From Anopheles merus (taxonomy: Eukaryota; Arthropoda; Insecta; Diptera; Culicidae), in NCBI RefSeq assembly GCF_017562075.2, contig NC_054082.1:682001-746000 (forward strand): a DNA stretch of 64,000 bases. Direction: 5' to 3'. The notes below the pieces were generated by a model, which did no database searches, was not told where the DNA came from, and worked only from the letters and a program-made list of their open reading frames with translations. Position 1 is the first letter of the stretch. Each line of letters opens with the position of its first letter. This document shows positions 43,501-56,753 of the stretch, in pieces. The translations under genes were made by a program, and so were the position numbers.

Positions 43501-46500
43501 CATTTGATTATCGAATAGATCAGAAACAGAGGTTTTGTTTGTTACACTATGTTTGTAAAGTTACGTATTGTGTTGTACAGGAGAGGGTAAAGGATTTCAA
43601 ATGGCACTCGTATCGAACTGTAACACTATTGCAATCAATCAACTTGCATAATATGTTACGATTGCGAGTTTTTCCAGATAAATCAACAGCAAATTCGTTT
43701 TTTTCCATCCCTCCCCCTCCTCCCCCCCCCCCTCTTCAATGAACAGTTTGAAATCCAACAGTCGAAGGTCGAAATCGAGAAAATAGCATCAAATTCGATC
43801 CTGGTCATCAATGGCCATATTAAATTAAGGCAGAATTGATCAAATTTCGCACATTACACGCGTCGTGTGTCTGTGTGAGTGTGAGTGCGTGTGAGTGTGT
43901 GGACGTACGTACGTGCTAAGCAGCTTCTTCACTACTGTTGTTACAGCGAACGGGAGCGCCTACTTCGGTCAGACGGGCATGATCGACGCTGGAGGCAGAG
44001 TAGGCGACGGACAGGATGGACAGATACAGTTCGATAGGCTCGAGTTCGAAAGTCCGGAGGATTTGATGCGCCATCTCTACTACACCTGCATGCGGTCAAA
44101 CACGAGCGAGCCACCGTGGACCACCGATGGTAAGTTTGTTGTGGCGCCGATGATGGCTGGCGGAAGCTTAACTAAATCATTGTCGTCCTACCTATGGTAA
44201 GGTGCGACCTCGGAGGACGAATCTCATCTGTTGGTGACTCGAAATTTACTGCAGAGTAGCACTTATTTAGAAAAAAAAGTAAGAGCGAGTAACTGCTAAT
44301 CTCGATGGGAGTTTTCCTTGCCTGTGAACTTGAAACTTTCGAACGAGTTTTCTTCCCAGGCTCCGTATATACCTGATGTCACGGCACGGCCTGCTGCGGA
44401 AGGTGTCGGTCTGCGGGCACTAAAGTTAAACGTGTGGGAAAAGAAAGACTGGTCGGACTTGCACCATCGGAAGCTAATCGCGTTTGACAGTGGCGTGTTT
44501 TAAACGGAACAAGGTGGTGTAGCTGAAATTGAGTTACAGCTCAAGTTAAGTTGGGGTGAAAAGTCGAGCGTAAAAGTCAAAGGCTCAACGTGCTCGGTAT
44601 CGGAGCCCGACCGATTGGCGCTGAACTGACTGCGGAAGAGGACGACCTCAGGCGAAGATTGTAGGGGAAACGAAATTGATTCCCGTTTCCAGGTGCTGTG
44701 CTGTGGCCATCCATTCCGGGCGCTCGGATCTTCCTTCGGAAGGGAAGTTGAACGATGAATCTTTCAAATTGGTGGTCCGTGGTGAGCAAACTGTGAGTCA
44801 TTCGCTTTTAACTTTGTTGGAAGGGAAGTTGTAAAACTTCGTTCGAATGACATCTCGGGCCGCGGGTGTGTTTGTTAGGCGGATAAATAAGAAAATGAAT
44901 AGCTCCTGTTAAGTTTGACTGTAAACTGGAATGTATAGTGTTTTGTTTGAAATCAATCATAATTGTAGGAAATAGAGCTCCACTGCTCACAATAGGAAAA
45001 GCCGGCCTTTTCCACCTGTTCAACGATGGTTTTGTGCAAATGGGGAAGCACTACACCGAATGAACGAATTCGCCCGCACGATGAGTCGCATTATAATGTA
45101 AGCCCCATTGGTTTGGTTCGAGATGGCTGGGATTTGGACGGGAAAGAGTAATGTTTATGAGCTGCAGACCGGAGCATTAACACGGACGATTTAATTCGTG
45201 AATGGCTTCGTATGGTTTGTTTTGCCAGGAGCTTTCCGGCTTCATTCTGCAGTAACAAGCGCCATTAATATTAATCTGCGTCGGTGGAATAAATGATTCC
45301 CACAATGTGTGCCGCCGGCCGGCCGGTCGGTCGGTGTTTGGTGTGAATTCAACCGGAATGTGTAAACTCGATTGAACTGAATCCGGCAACTCCGAAGACG
45401 AGGGTAATCCGTTGTTCCCCAAAATTCATTGACACATTCGGGGGGGATTGAAGGTCTATGCGATGAAGTAAACTCCAGCGCTATTTATATTGTGATACGT
45501 GATAAGAATGTAAAGCCCAAGCTCAAGAACTCAGAGCTTCAGTGACACATCTGTAGTAACGTTGTAAAGCAGACATGCCAAATGCATTAGATAGTGCTCG
45601 AATCCAGGCATTAGTGCCATTGCGAAGCTGTCTTTGCCGTGGTCCATTAGACGTGTGGTGCGGGAACTGTGAACCTGCAAGTGGGATAGCCCTTTAGTGT
45701 AGGTTTGTTTTGACGTTTCCGTTTTTACAGGTAGTACGGTGTTTTGCCCGCGCCGGTTCGACGGATGGTCCTGCTGGGAACCGACGCTGGCTGGGACGGT
45801 GGCGGAAAACTGGTGCCCAAAGTTTGTGCTAGGCTTTGATCCACGGCGGCTCGCCTATCGCACGTAAGTAGCACGAGATCTGGCTCCGAAACTTCTTCCA
45901 GCTTCCCGGCCAGTGCTCCGACTCCCTCGAGCGGTGATGGTGCTTTGCTCGAGGGAAATTAGCTTATGTATTTACCCCTCCCAAATGGGGCATGGAATGG
46001 AATGTGTTACATGTTTTTCTTCCTCTATTTTACACATGCACGCCGCACACAGATGTCATGAGAATGGGTCCTGGTTCGTACATCCACACTCCGGACGGGA
46101 ATGGTCCAACTACACCAACTGTATCGACACGGAAGATATGCAGGTACGGTACCGGGGCGGTGGGCTACAGGGGGTTGTTACTTCATTAGTTTGCGTATTA
46201 TTTTCAAATTTCACCCATAACTCCCCCTCAGTCTCGTCCGAGAAAGGTGTACGTACATGAAACGATAATTAAATAACAATCATTCTTGTGCGTCCCTCAT
46301 CAAATGTCATCAGCCTTGTTGATGCCGTCCCAGCCACAGGAAGTGTTCGCGCGATATGGCGATAAAGTAAATTTGACAACATGAGTAATGATGTACAGAG
46401 TCTCGATCTGGACACACACACTCGCCAGACGACACCGCCAGCAATGTGAGACGTTGTGCGCTTTGGCCATTAGTTTTATCTCGCTTGCTTCTTCAACGGG

Positions 46501-49500
46501 CGATAAATTGATTGTTGTTTAGGCTACCGTGGAAGGAACATAAGACGGCGATACAGCAAGCTGTCGATTAGTCGATCGAGACGATGGGCATACATCGACT
46601 CCTTTGTTTGACTGGCTTGACTCTCTTTGGTGAGCTTTGTCGTTCATAGCGACGTGGTGGGTCGCGGGGGGGGGGGGGGGATTGTGTTGTCATTTTTGGC
46701 TGTTGTGAGACTAGTCGCCGCCTGCTCTGGTAAGCAATCAACACGTCCTGGCGACGACATCATCCACACCATTTGCTCGCGCCCGTTGATGTGATGCGGT
46801 TAATAAGAATGTACAAAAAAAGAACCACCATAACATTTATGCCCGATTACGTCGTCGTTTGAATGTTGATGCGCTTGATTTGAGCTTTTCGCAATGTGTT
46901 TTTCATCTCATTTCTTTCAAACAAATCCAAACACGACGGGACTGTGGGGACTGTTGGCAGGACTTGGGTAAAACATCTTTTCTTGTATGTGTGTGTGTTG
47001 AGATGCTTTGGCATTTAATTTTGTCATATTGTTAAACTTCATCCCTAACACGCGCGCGACCGCCCATTTCCCAGGGACAAGTGCCGCGGGCGTATATCGT
47101 ACAGCGAGCGCATGTGGCATGTTTACCCTCATTTAACTTTACGAATTAATGTTTTGAATTCAATTTTCCTTCCAGCTTCGTCGGTTGGTAAACGACATCT
47201 ACATCGGTGGATACACGGTTTCGTTCTTAACGCTAATTATATCACTGTGTATTTTCCACAGCTTTCGGTAAGTTTGCCACCAGCTTCTCCAGCGCGCTGC
47301 ATATAAAATTCGCTTTAAAGATACAATTTCCAACAACTCCCAGTACAAGAACACAGAACCACATGTCCAGCAAAGCAGAGCGTGTCTAGTGATGTAGTTA
47401 ATGCTCCTCTCCTCCCTATCTATGTCACCGCTGACGAGAGTATGTGATCATCATTTGTCCGAAATATCTTGTCCTCCTTTCATTCCCCGCGTGCGCATCC
47501 CCGCACAGCGCTATTCTGGCACAGGGGAGGGAGGGAGGAGTCGTTGTTTTTTGGCCGATGGATAGATACGGCCAAAATGCCACACACACACAAAATGTGA
47601 ATTGCTTCAATCGTGGTCGTTTGAAGATGATTGATGATAACTAGTTTTTCTATTCGAGTTGACTTACGGTGAGTGAAGCGACTCCGACAGCCATAAGGGA
47701 AAGCTTCCGTGTGTTATGTTTTTTCTTTCTTGAGCCCCACTTTATGGCGCCAGATTTTATTTTCAGGGCTCAATGGTGGAAATGGTCGAAATTCGCCGAC
47801 CTACAATAAGATGGAAAGCTTCAAAAGTCGATGCGAAAACCGCCATTCCAGTCAGTCAGTCAAGTCAGTTAGCTGACCATCGGTTGAATAATTGATCGCC
47901 GTTGAAATGCTATCCCGCTCCCCAAACGCTCAACGACATGGAATGAAACACGTGCAAAAGTATTTTTCTCCGCATTTCAACAACGGGAACATGGAAAAAC
48001 ATGGAAAAACGGATGCTAAATCCTCCTTCGGTTACATCACTTCTGGAAAAGCGGATGTACCACGACCATGATGCTGGATTTTCGCGGAATGTGGTGGTTT
48101 GAAGTGGACGTTTTTTTTTTGTTTGCCTTCTATGTTCGAATTCTCCCGCCAGTGGAACTGAATCTCTCGGCCAACCCCACCACCCTGCCCCCTCCCCCTG
48201 CTTATTAAACCGCCTTTAATGCGCTGAGTGTGAATGAGTGTTCAAAAAGTTTGTATTTTTGCACGATAAATCTCTAACCGGACGGAAATTTGAGCGTTGC
48301 GGTTGTTGGCTGTTAACGGGCAGTGGTACACTACAGGTACTTTTTGCTGTTGAGTTTGGTTTGCGGACTGGGTGGTTTTAAGTGCTCCCAGTGGAATTGC
48401 CGCAGAACGAGGGATGTGAATCAGGAGAAAGTGTCAGGTTCTTGTGGACTCTTAATCAATCTTTATTCTGAAGTGTTGCTCTGGTCAGTTGCGTGGAGTG
48501 GTGGACTGTTTCCACTGGCTTGTTCGTTAACGCGTTGGCGACGCCATGTCAGCGAGGGATAGGAGAAGAGTGGGGGGGGGGGGGGCGAGGGAGGGAGTGT
48601 AATTTGTTGTTTTTGAGCCATTCTGGGGGAGCAGCGTGATGGCCACTTGAGAAAATTAAGCATCGCAACAGTGATCGTGCCGTGCCGCCCGTGCCAGTGT
48701 CAGAGTGTCGGTTAAATTTCGTGCAACCAATGCAACACAAGGGCGCCGAGGAAGAGAGACTCCGTGGAGGTCAAGAAGGTGGCAAGCATTATGTGCCCTT
48801 CACATTGTTAAACATTCATCTCGAAGAAGCTGGTTCTGCTGGGAAAGCAAAGGGAAGGCAAATTGAAAAACTTTAGTCGACAAATGGACGACAGACTGGG
48901 CGAGAAAATCCAAACCATCGGTCACTGCTCTGCTTCTCGGTGTATTTTTATCGAACATTTCGTGTAATGTTTATCTTAACGAAGTTTTCAACTGTTTCTC
49001 TCTCTCTCTCCCTTTCTTGGCAGGACGCTGAAATGCACCCGCATACGGATACACATCCATTTGTTCACCTCCTTGGCGCTAAGCTGCCTGTTCTGGATCG
49101 TCTGGTACAAGTTTGTCGTGGAGGATCCGGATGTCCTAAATGCAAATACGGTAAGCCGTTGGCAGATGGAAGATGGAAGGTAATGGGTTGTACCGAAAAA
49201 GGGTCTTCCAATTTGCGTGATTTGCACGGGGTCGTCGGTCCCCGGTCCGTTGGGGATATTAACGCTCGATCCTTGCCAGAGAGTAATGTATGGTGTGTTG
49301 TTCGCTCGTTGTCGTTTCGGTCGTTACTAGTTGGTTTGTTCAGTTTGTAAGCTAATTCATGAACAATGCAGACGCAGAAGAAACCTCACAGAAACCCTCT
49401 CCCCCCCCCGAAGAAAAGGTGTGCAAAAGGGTGCTTCCCGGTGCTGCTGGTATGGAAATTCCTGGTGCAATCGTTCGTACCAATGTTCGTTCTGCGTGAG

Positions 49501-52500
49501 CAACAGGCGTGTAAAACACACAAAAGCGACAAGAGATGCCAACAATTTAGCGGTGGGGTGGTGAATTCCATTGTACACCTCGGAACATAATGTTGTTCCC
49601 TGGCACCGACTTGGCAAGTGCAGAGAGAGGCCAAGCAGCAAGAAGTCCCACGGCACAATGGAGAAAGAAAGAAGCATTATCATAAGCCAAAAGAGCAACA
49701 AAGCGAGGGAACTTTCTTGGTGACAACAAACCTGTGCGGAATACATGATGCAAAGATGTGCGCCTTGGACAAGGGAAAACTAAAGATCGCAATAGAGAAA
49801 CGGTGCTCGTAATCAGAACTAGAAAACAGAAGGTAAGCCACGCTACGGACGGACGAACGTGCTACGGTGTTCGGGGCTGCTTATTTATTTAAAACTTGTA
49901 TTATGTTTTTTTTTCGCCTCTAGCTGCTTCGTTGGGCGTGCGAGACCTGGAGTCGGTTGGCCCGCTAGACCGGAAAAGCGTTTTAATAACATAAAGTTAG
50001 GGTGCGAAAAAATGCGCCCTTTACGCCACACGCCGCCGTGTTCTAGGAAGGGAAATAAATTCATTTAGTCAAGGCCCGTTTTGTAGCAGCAGCATCACCG
50101 GTGATGGCGTTATTTGGCCTCTATCGCGGAATTTCCTTGTTGCAAGAAAATATATGTGGGAAAATGGGTTAGCACAGGACGCGGAGACGGCCGTGACATA
50201 GGCGGGGGCTTGTGGCCCACTGAACTGTGGTGGCACCTGATCCGAAGCCGAGCGCACATTTCGCTGGCGTTTGATTGTAGGCTTCACCGAATGATGTGTC
50301 CGAATGATGGTAATTAACGATTGCAGGCAGCCTTTGAACTGAGCGCCGTTGATTGGAATATGCCTGAAATCGATGCAACTGTGAACCATACCATGCGGTT
50401 TGGTGATGTATCAGCAGCGGGTCCACGGTAATTAGGTTAATATTCGTTCGACCCGTTCGGAGTGAGAGATCAAACGATTGAATGGGAACGCGTCAAACAC
50501 GATACTGTTACCATTGATTGGAAGCCACAGAAAAAGTAATGTACACCAATCTCGCTGTAAATCATAACAGAACGAGCATTTAGCATGGAAATTCAATGAC
50601 GCGTCAGATACATTCGTTTAATGCGGATTATGTCCGTAGGCAGCAATCAGCATGATTCAGTGGGCAAAACCGGAAACGTTGAAGAGCTTAAATTGGTTAG
50701 TTGTGATACACACTCGGCAGATGATATTTGGTCACTTTTTTATGCTACCCTTGGGTTTATACACGTTCCGTCCACTTGGTTATTTCCCCTGCTAAAGATG
50801 GCAACGTTTTGGCACGTTTTAGTGCTTCTTTGGTGGAAAAGCTTACAGAGTAGCGGAGAACAAAAACAACAACGTACGCTGACCTTGCTGGGCGCAGAAG
50901 GAAGAACCATATTTCACACCTTATACTCTCTGTGCAACAGATGCGCAGTTTTAGTGTTTGCCCAAGTGGTGGCCGTACTGCGTTGATACGGCACGTATCG
51001 TATGAGTTGGTGTGCAGTCCTGCATGAGGTTTCCGGACAGAATGGCAGAATAAACCCCAACAAGGATGTAGGCAGCAAAGCGGATGGACATTTGTTGGTT
51101 AATTGAGAGAGGAAATAACATAAAGCAGTAGCATTTTTGGTGCAGTATCAAGGGTAAATCCTTCGCACACCACCGGGAGAAGGATGCATGTTTTATGGTG
51201 TTTTCGTACAGAGACGAACGCGCGCGTGGGTTGGAAGGTCTTCTGCTGCTGCTGGTTGTGATTAGTTTCGGCATAGTTTGCGTCTTTGTGCTCGAAACCC
51301 ACATGTTGTGCGGGTTAGAAACTTTGGAGGTCGTTGTGGCACACTTTTACCGCACTTTCAAGTGTGGTGAAGATAATTGTTAAAGTTAGAGCAAAGCCAA
51401 AAGATGGACAAACTGACCGTACGACGCATTGGGTCGGTTGTGGGTTAATTTCCCCATAGATAGATGGGGGGGGGAGTTGGGGGTTTAACTCTACTCGTAT
51501 TTCCAGGCACTTACTCCTGCCGATCTACCTCTCCCTCTCTCTCTCTCCCTTTGTTTTTTTCCTCTGCCTTTTCCGATCCATCACCTCAGCCATTAACCTC
51601 AATTTGCGTTACTGTTCCGGGAAATTCGTGTGCTTACAAACAATCTTCTTTGCAGGGTTGGTGCGTCGGGCTGCACATTCTGCTACACTACCTGATGCTG
51701 GTTAATTATTTCTGGATGTTCTGCGAAGGACTACACCTGCATCTTGTGCTAGTTATAGTAAGTATATGCGCACACCCAGGAGATTCCCGGGGTCGGCGTG
51801 AGTGTCATCGGTATTGTGCTTCCCGGCTGCTCGAGATTATCGAAGAACATTCGATCGGTTTGTGTTGTCTGGGCAACCGTGTCCTGACACTGGCACACTG
51901 GCCGAGCACACTGTTTGAGCACACTGCAGAAGCTGCAACCAAGCTATCGATGTGTGTAAGACAGATAAGTAGGCATGGAAAGGCGCTTGAAAACGGGTAC
52001 AAAGTTAATTTCACTCCCTTCGCCGGGCTTGGTTGTGGTGGTTGGTGGTCTGGTCAACTTTTGCCAACGATTAAGCCGCACGTCAATTGACTCGTGTGTC
52101 CTTTTTGCGAATTAGGTATGTGTTTGTGTGTGTTGTATGATGGCTGGTGATAACTTTATACAGTGTGTGACTTCATTCAAAACTTCCCGCCGCAAATTCA
52201 GTGCGCCATACTCTAACGTGAACTATCGCATCGACCCGTCGGTCGTTCCGGTGATCGAAGGATGATCGGGGTTATCGAAGAATGAGGTCATTTCCTCATT
52301 GGAGCACATTTTCTCTTCGATTAGGATGTCGCACGATGAGGACACGACAGCGACGACGAAGTTGTTTGCTGAAACCGGTCACCGGCACCAGGCCGGATGA
52401 TGGCCATCAGAACAACACCGGTTCTGCACAGTCCCCGGAGGACTTTCGAAACCACCAAACCAACCAACCAACAGACGCACACACACACACACACTCGGGT

Positions 52501-54223
52501 GTACGACACTGCTATCTTTGCAGCCTGTTGCTTTCGCTGAAACGGGGGTATCGTCTTCCCGACAGCTGTCCTTGCCATTGCCACCCAGTGCGCTCCGTCC
52601 TGCTCCGTGTTCTTCGTGCGTCCTCAGCAAAAAGCTGACTTTGGTCAGGCCGGGGAGTGAACATATCGTGCCGTGTGCTGTGTCCTGGGGGGGGTATGTG
52701 GTTTTGGTTGCCTGAGATTGATTCATGCCGCCCGAGCGCCAGAGCGTCCATTGGGTTGGTGCCGTTTGCTTCCCTTTTCTGTTCGATTTAATTCCATTCG
52801 TTTGATTTTTCCGCTTTTCCACCGTCGTCGCCGACATCACATACGTACGGACGCGTTTCTCTCCGTTTTTTTTTTGTGTCCTGTTGACTGCCGGCAAAAA
52901 GGTCTTCATCAAGGATATTGTCGCAATGCGTTGGTTCGTCACGATCGGCTGGATATTGCCGATGGTGCTGGTGAGCCTGTACGCCCTCGTCCGCAACACG
53001 CAGCCACTCGATACGGAGCAGTAAGTATTTTACGACACACAGTGATACATTTTCAGAGTGTTGGCGCGAACTCTTTTTTTACGAGATTGTTTGCGATACT
53101 TCGGAATTAGATATATTGACGTGGCTGGTTTATATGAGAAGACCCAATAGATAGAGGAGTGTGAGATAAGAGGGAAGTTGTTTGGGTTAAGGTTGTTTCT
53201 CCCCCTTCTTTATCATTGGCCTCGGAATGGAGTGAGGTAAAGTTTTCGTCTGCCTTGTGCACGTTTTTACGGGCACCAAAACGCCAGAAGGGAGGCGCCC
53301 CCCGCAGTTACACTCCTGTATGATGGATTATGAGCAGCAGTAGCATCCTAATTGATTGGGTGTTGATGGTCGACGAAGCAGGAAATAAATGTGGCTTTAT
53401 GAGATTGTTAAGAGGAAAATAGGATCGTTGCACCGTGTTCAAGGTATTCGGTACGTGACAGGGAAACGGAAACATCGTAAGGTAGGAGCGACGCAAACTG
53501 AGCAAAATAAGAGCGGATGATTGGTTTTTGCGGTGATTTTAGGAGCTTGTTTTAGTCATACCGTACTTGATAGAAGCAGTTAAGATACTTCCGCTGATTA
53601 GGCTTTTCGATTAGGCAACGATTTCTATTGCCAATCTGTCGTCCAATCTGATGATGACCTTTACACCTTTCCCAGCTGCTGGATGAACGAAAGCCATGCC
53701 ATGTGGCTGCTGACGATTCCGGTGTGCTTTTCGCTAGTGGCCTCACTGGTGTTTCTTATCAACGTCGTCCGAGTGTTGCTGACGAAGCTAAGCTCCACCT
53801 CGCCCCATCCAGCACCGCTCGGACTGCGGAAAGCGACGCGTGCCACCTTGATTCTCGTGCGTATTCTCTTCCCACTGCGGGACCTGCTCAATTATTGCCA
53901 ATTTCCTAACACCGGGGGCGCGAACGTCGACTCCTTTTTCCCGCTGCCCTTTACAGATTCCCCTGTTTGGTCTGCAGCACATCCTGCTGCCGTTTCGGCC
54001 GGAGAAGGGCTGCTCGCTGGAACGGTACTATCAGATCGGGGCCGCCCTGCTGATCAGCCTGCAAGGTTTGTGCGTTTCGTGCCTGTTCTGCTTCGCAAAC
54101 CACGACGTCATCTTTGCGGTGCAGTGCTACCTGAGCCGATTTTTCCCCGACCTCGTGACGCACCCGTTTCTCGAGAGCAACGGTGGGCAGCCGGCCACGC
54201 AAAGCCGCGACGTGGTCGTATGA
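40542..54223 (+). CDS. Class B (secretin-family) neuropeptide GPCR, calcitonin/CRF-receptor-like
   Basis: Ten exons join in consistent phase: 40542-40593, 43947-44129, 45731-45863, 46053-46143, 47176-47267, 49024-49150, 51656-51757, 52902-53020, 53676-53856 and 53957-54223, giving 448 aa. The extracellular hormone-binding domain shows CPRRFDGWSCW, NWCPKFV, CHENGSWFVHP and WSNYTNC. TM1 is followed by SFRTLKCTRIRIHIHLF, TM3 contains YFWMFCEGLHLHL, the second extracellular loop has CWMN, and TM6 begins LRKATRATLIL. These are class B1 landmarks. The receptor presumably couples to Gs and binds a diuretic-hormone or CRF/calcitonin-type peptide; it may be hector- or DH31-receptor-like, but orthology is unresolved. 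The tail is short and ends DVVV. The first exon (MMVREDATELVRVDLAK) lacks a signal peptide and is the least certain part; introns reach 3.4 kb. Confidence 0.85.
46666..46680 (+). repeat. G15 homopolymer in a GPCR intron
   Basis: Fifteen consecutive G inside the fourth intron. Similar G runs occur near 48570 and 51465, both also intronic. Confidence 0.8.
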
Positions 54224-55669
54224 CTACTGAACGTGCGTCGCTCCACACCGACGAGCATAAGCCCGCGCGAAGCGACTCCCCGCGAGCTGGCCCAGTGTGC
54301 CGTATGAGCCGTGTGTCTGTTGCTGTGGTGTCGTTGTTGTCGGTGGAAAAGGAAAACCCCAGCGCCAGAGGATCCATTGGCTGCGGTCAATGAAATCGCC
54401 GTAGGTGTCCTTCGCGATGGCGAGATTTTGGGGGTTCAACTCACATGATGTATGTGCTGCTATGAATCCGTTGGTGTTCGTATTTCGGTGTTTCTGTGGT
54501 AAATAATAATGTGACTGCGTGTACAAAATGTAATGTTCCTGAAGCACAAACACAAATGTGTAGCGAGAAGGTGGTGGCACGGGATCCACTACATTTTGGG
54601 TGACTAAAAATATGTTTAACAATACTAGCTGCAAGCGGAGCGTTGGCCGCATTCAGGACTGCATCCTGTAGCGCACATCCGGCACCAGAATCGGGTGAAC
54701 GAAGAGAGAAATAAAGAATATTTTTACTTGAGCAGCAGCGGCAAAAGGCGTTTTCGTTGCCGTTGACGGTGTTCAAATGCAAACCGTGAGAACTTTCCAG
54801 GAATCGCTTATCGGTGCGGCGGGGACCGGATCGCACGGGCCACGGAGAAAGGTAAATCGATTTCGTTCAATTTTCAAACAGCAGGTACAAGCAAAAATAA
54901 AATATTACCTATCGACATACGTACCATTCCCGGCCGTGACTACAGGTATGGGTTTGCATTAGGATGGCAAACGGAAACGGATGGAAGACACGAGTATGTG
55001 GCTCGAGACGATCGGTTGTAGGATTAAATTTTCATAAGAAACGTTTCGTACGGGCCATGCAAAGCAAAGCGGCAACACTGGAGTTGATTGCATTGCGTAC
55101 AGTGGGCAGTTGCGGTGTTATGTGGTGCCATTTGTTGACTTTTTAATGATTAACTTGTCTTTTCTTTATTCAGTACACAACCTTTCGAACCAAAACTTAC
55201 AAGTGATAACAGGTGGGGGATTGAATTGATATGAAGAACCTTGACATCGGCCCGTAATCAGGTCGACATGCCTGGATGCTGGGTGGATCGAAGTGCAGAC
55301 AGTTGACGTGTAGAGGGCGCTGTTCCGTATAACAAACTGTACGCGACAACCGTTATACCAAACAGCCGAACAGGGAGTGACGTAAGTACAGTTGAACAGA
55401 TAGCTACAAGGTGCTTATGATTTACGTTGATATTCTATTGTTGTAGTGATTTACACCTTCAATCTTAAGTTTAGTTGTCAGTATATCAAACAGGAGATCA
55501 TTAAAATAGCATTATCACACAGTTTGGGAGAAAATCATTTCAATTACATCTACCGCAACACCAAACTAAACCCCTGATGATGATGGTGATGCTAGAATGG
55601 TTTGCGGAGGCTTCTTTGCTTGGATTCAAGCGCCTGCTTCAAACTGATCAAACTGACCATCAGTTTAGA
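54224..55669. other. GPCR 3' UTR and intergenic DNA
   Basis: 3' UTR to about 54730, then non-coding DNA before the next small gene. Short open frames here have no recognisable features. Confidence 0.45.
54710..54715 (+). terminator. Candidate polyadenylation signal of the class B GPCR
   Basis: AATAAA 487 bp after the stop codon. Confidence 0.4.
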
Positions 55670-56077
55670 ATGGAGCGTACCAGAGGACACTTGGCTGTGG
55701 CCGTAGCGATTGTGGCAATACTGTTGATTGAATCCTCCAGACCGTCGTTGCTGCTCTCGAACCTGCACTTTACAGCACGCTGGATGAGAGACCAACGACA
55801 CCGCTGGAACGTTCTGGCACGGTGGTATCCGTGGTTGTACGCGGCCGATAAGCAACTGCCAGCAGCGAGTGGTGCCAACATTTGTGCCAACAACGAAACA
55901 TTTGCCCTGTTCGATAGGCCGTGTGGCAAATCTTGCGGCACGTATGGCCAGATTTGCCCATATGTGCGACACAGCGGATGTGTTTGCACACGGGGGCATG
56001 TGCGGAACGAGAGCGGCCACTGCATACACTACACGGATTGTACGAAAATGCTAGATGACGTGGAGTTTTTGCATTAA
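55670..56077 (+). CDS. TIL-type cysteine-rich secreted protein
   Basis: 135 codons from an ATG followed by a hydrophobic signal or anchor segment (HLAVAVAIVAILLIESS). The C-terminal half is a trypsin-inhibitor-like domain: ICANNETFALFDRPCGKSCG, QICPYV, GCVCTRGHVRNESGHC and YTDC. Eight cysteines are visible rather than the usual ten, so one disulphide is missing. The family usually inhibits serine proteases or is reused in defence and venom-like secretions. The frame is open further upstream from 55577; that part was judged 5' leader because the hydrophobic segment should be N-terminal. Single exon. About 50 aa between the signal and the domain is basic, Trp/Arg-rich and unusual. Confidence 0.72.
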   Translation: MERTRGHLAVAVAIVAILLIESSRPSLLLSNLHFTARWMRDQRHRWNVLARWYPWLYAADKQLPAASGANICANNETFALFDRPCGKSCGTYGQICPYVRHSGCVCTRGHVRNESGHCIHYTDCTKMLDDVEFLH

Positions 56078-56386
56078 TGTGGGTGGAATTGCACTGCAGG
56101 GAATAATGCTTCGAATAGTTATGTTTTAGTGTGTTGTCGATACTAAAGCAGTGATGCGTTCAACTGCATCAGTCAGTAGGTATGCTTAGAAGGGTGGTTT
56201 GTTAGGTATCATTCACTTCTGTTCATCTGCTCCAGTTGAAGAAGTTTGTATAAGTGACTAAGCTGGAGAAGCTGGCACTTGCACATGTGTTTTAAAGCAC
56301 CCGGCCATTTCCCCTAATATTTGCGGTTCGTCGACGCCCAAGGGCATGTGAATGAAATCTGTTGCGTTTCAGTATTGCCAAAATCG

Positions 56387-56393
56387 TATATAA
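56387..56393 (+). promoter_or_regulatory. TATA box of secreted basic peptide 1
   Basis: TATATAA 69 bp before the ATG. Confidence 0.6.
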
Positions 56394-56455
56394 CGGCCCC
56401 AAAACATGCCAACCATATTCAGTTCAGTCGAAAGGCTTCCAAGAAAACAATCACC

Positions 56456-56753
56456 ATGAAACTGACTTACATTTTCTACATCTTCCTGGGCATTATGCTT
56501 ATCCTGGTAAGACATTTCGGTGCATTTCCGTTTGCAGGTGGAGTGTGTTCCTAACATCTTTGTTTTTCTCTCCCACACCTTTCAGAGCGTTGTTGACGCA
56601 CAGCGCCCCGGCAGTTCCCGCTCGCCAGCTAGCCGCACTCCCAGGACGCGCAAGCCGACCCGTGTGTGGCCGAAGCGCACCCGCCGCACGAGACCGACCA
56701 AAACCGGTCGCCCGAGCGCTGCCCCAGTCACCTCGAAACCGGCCCTCGGTTAA
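56456..56753 (+). CDS. Small basic Pro/Arg-rich secreted peptide 1
   Basis: Exon 1 56456-56506 (exactly 51 nt) and exon 2 56586-56753 join in phase 0, giving 72 aa. A signal peptide (MKLTYIFYIFLGIMLILSVV) precedes a mature part starting about DAQRPGSSRSP. The mature part is rich in Arg, Pro, Thr and Lys with no cysteine and a run of RTRKPTRVWPKRTRR. Charge and composition suggest a secreted cationic peptide, perhaps antimicrobial, salivary or reproductive; nothing in the sequence decides. It shares its gene plan with three genes downstream. A polyadenylation-type AATAAA follows near 56845. Confidence 0.7.

Noticed and set aside
50621..50986. Open frames inside the large GPCR introns (also 51464-52090, 52282-52638, 49357-49746)
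   Set aside because: They are not conserved-looking, often run through splice sites of the receptor and have low-complexity stretches; no nested gene could be supported.
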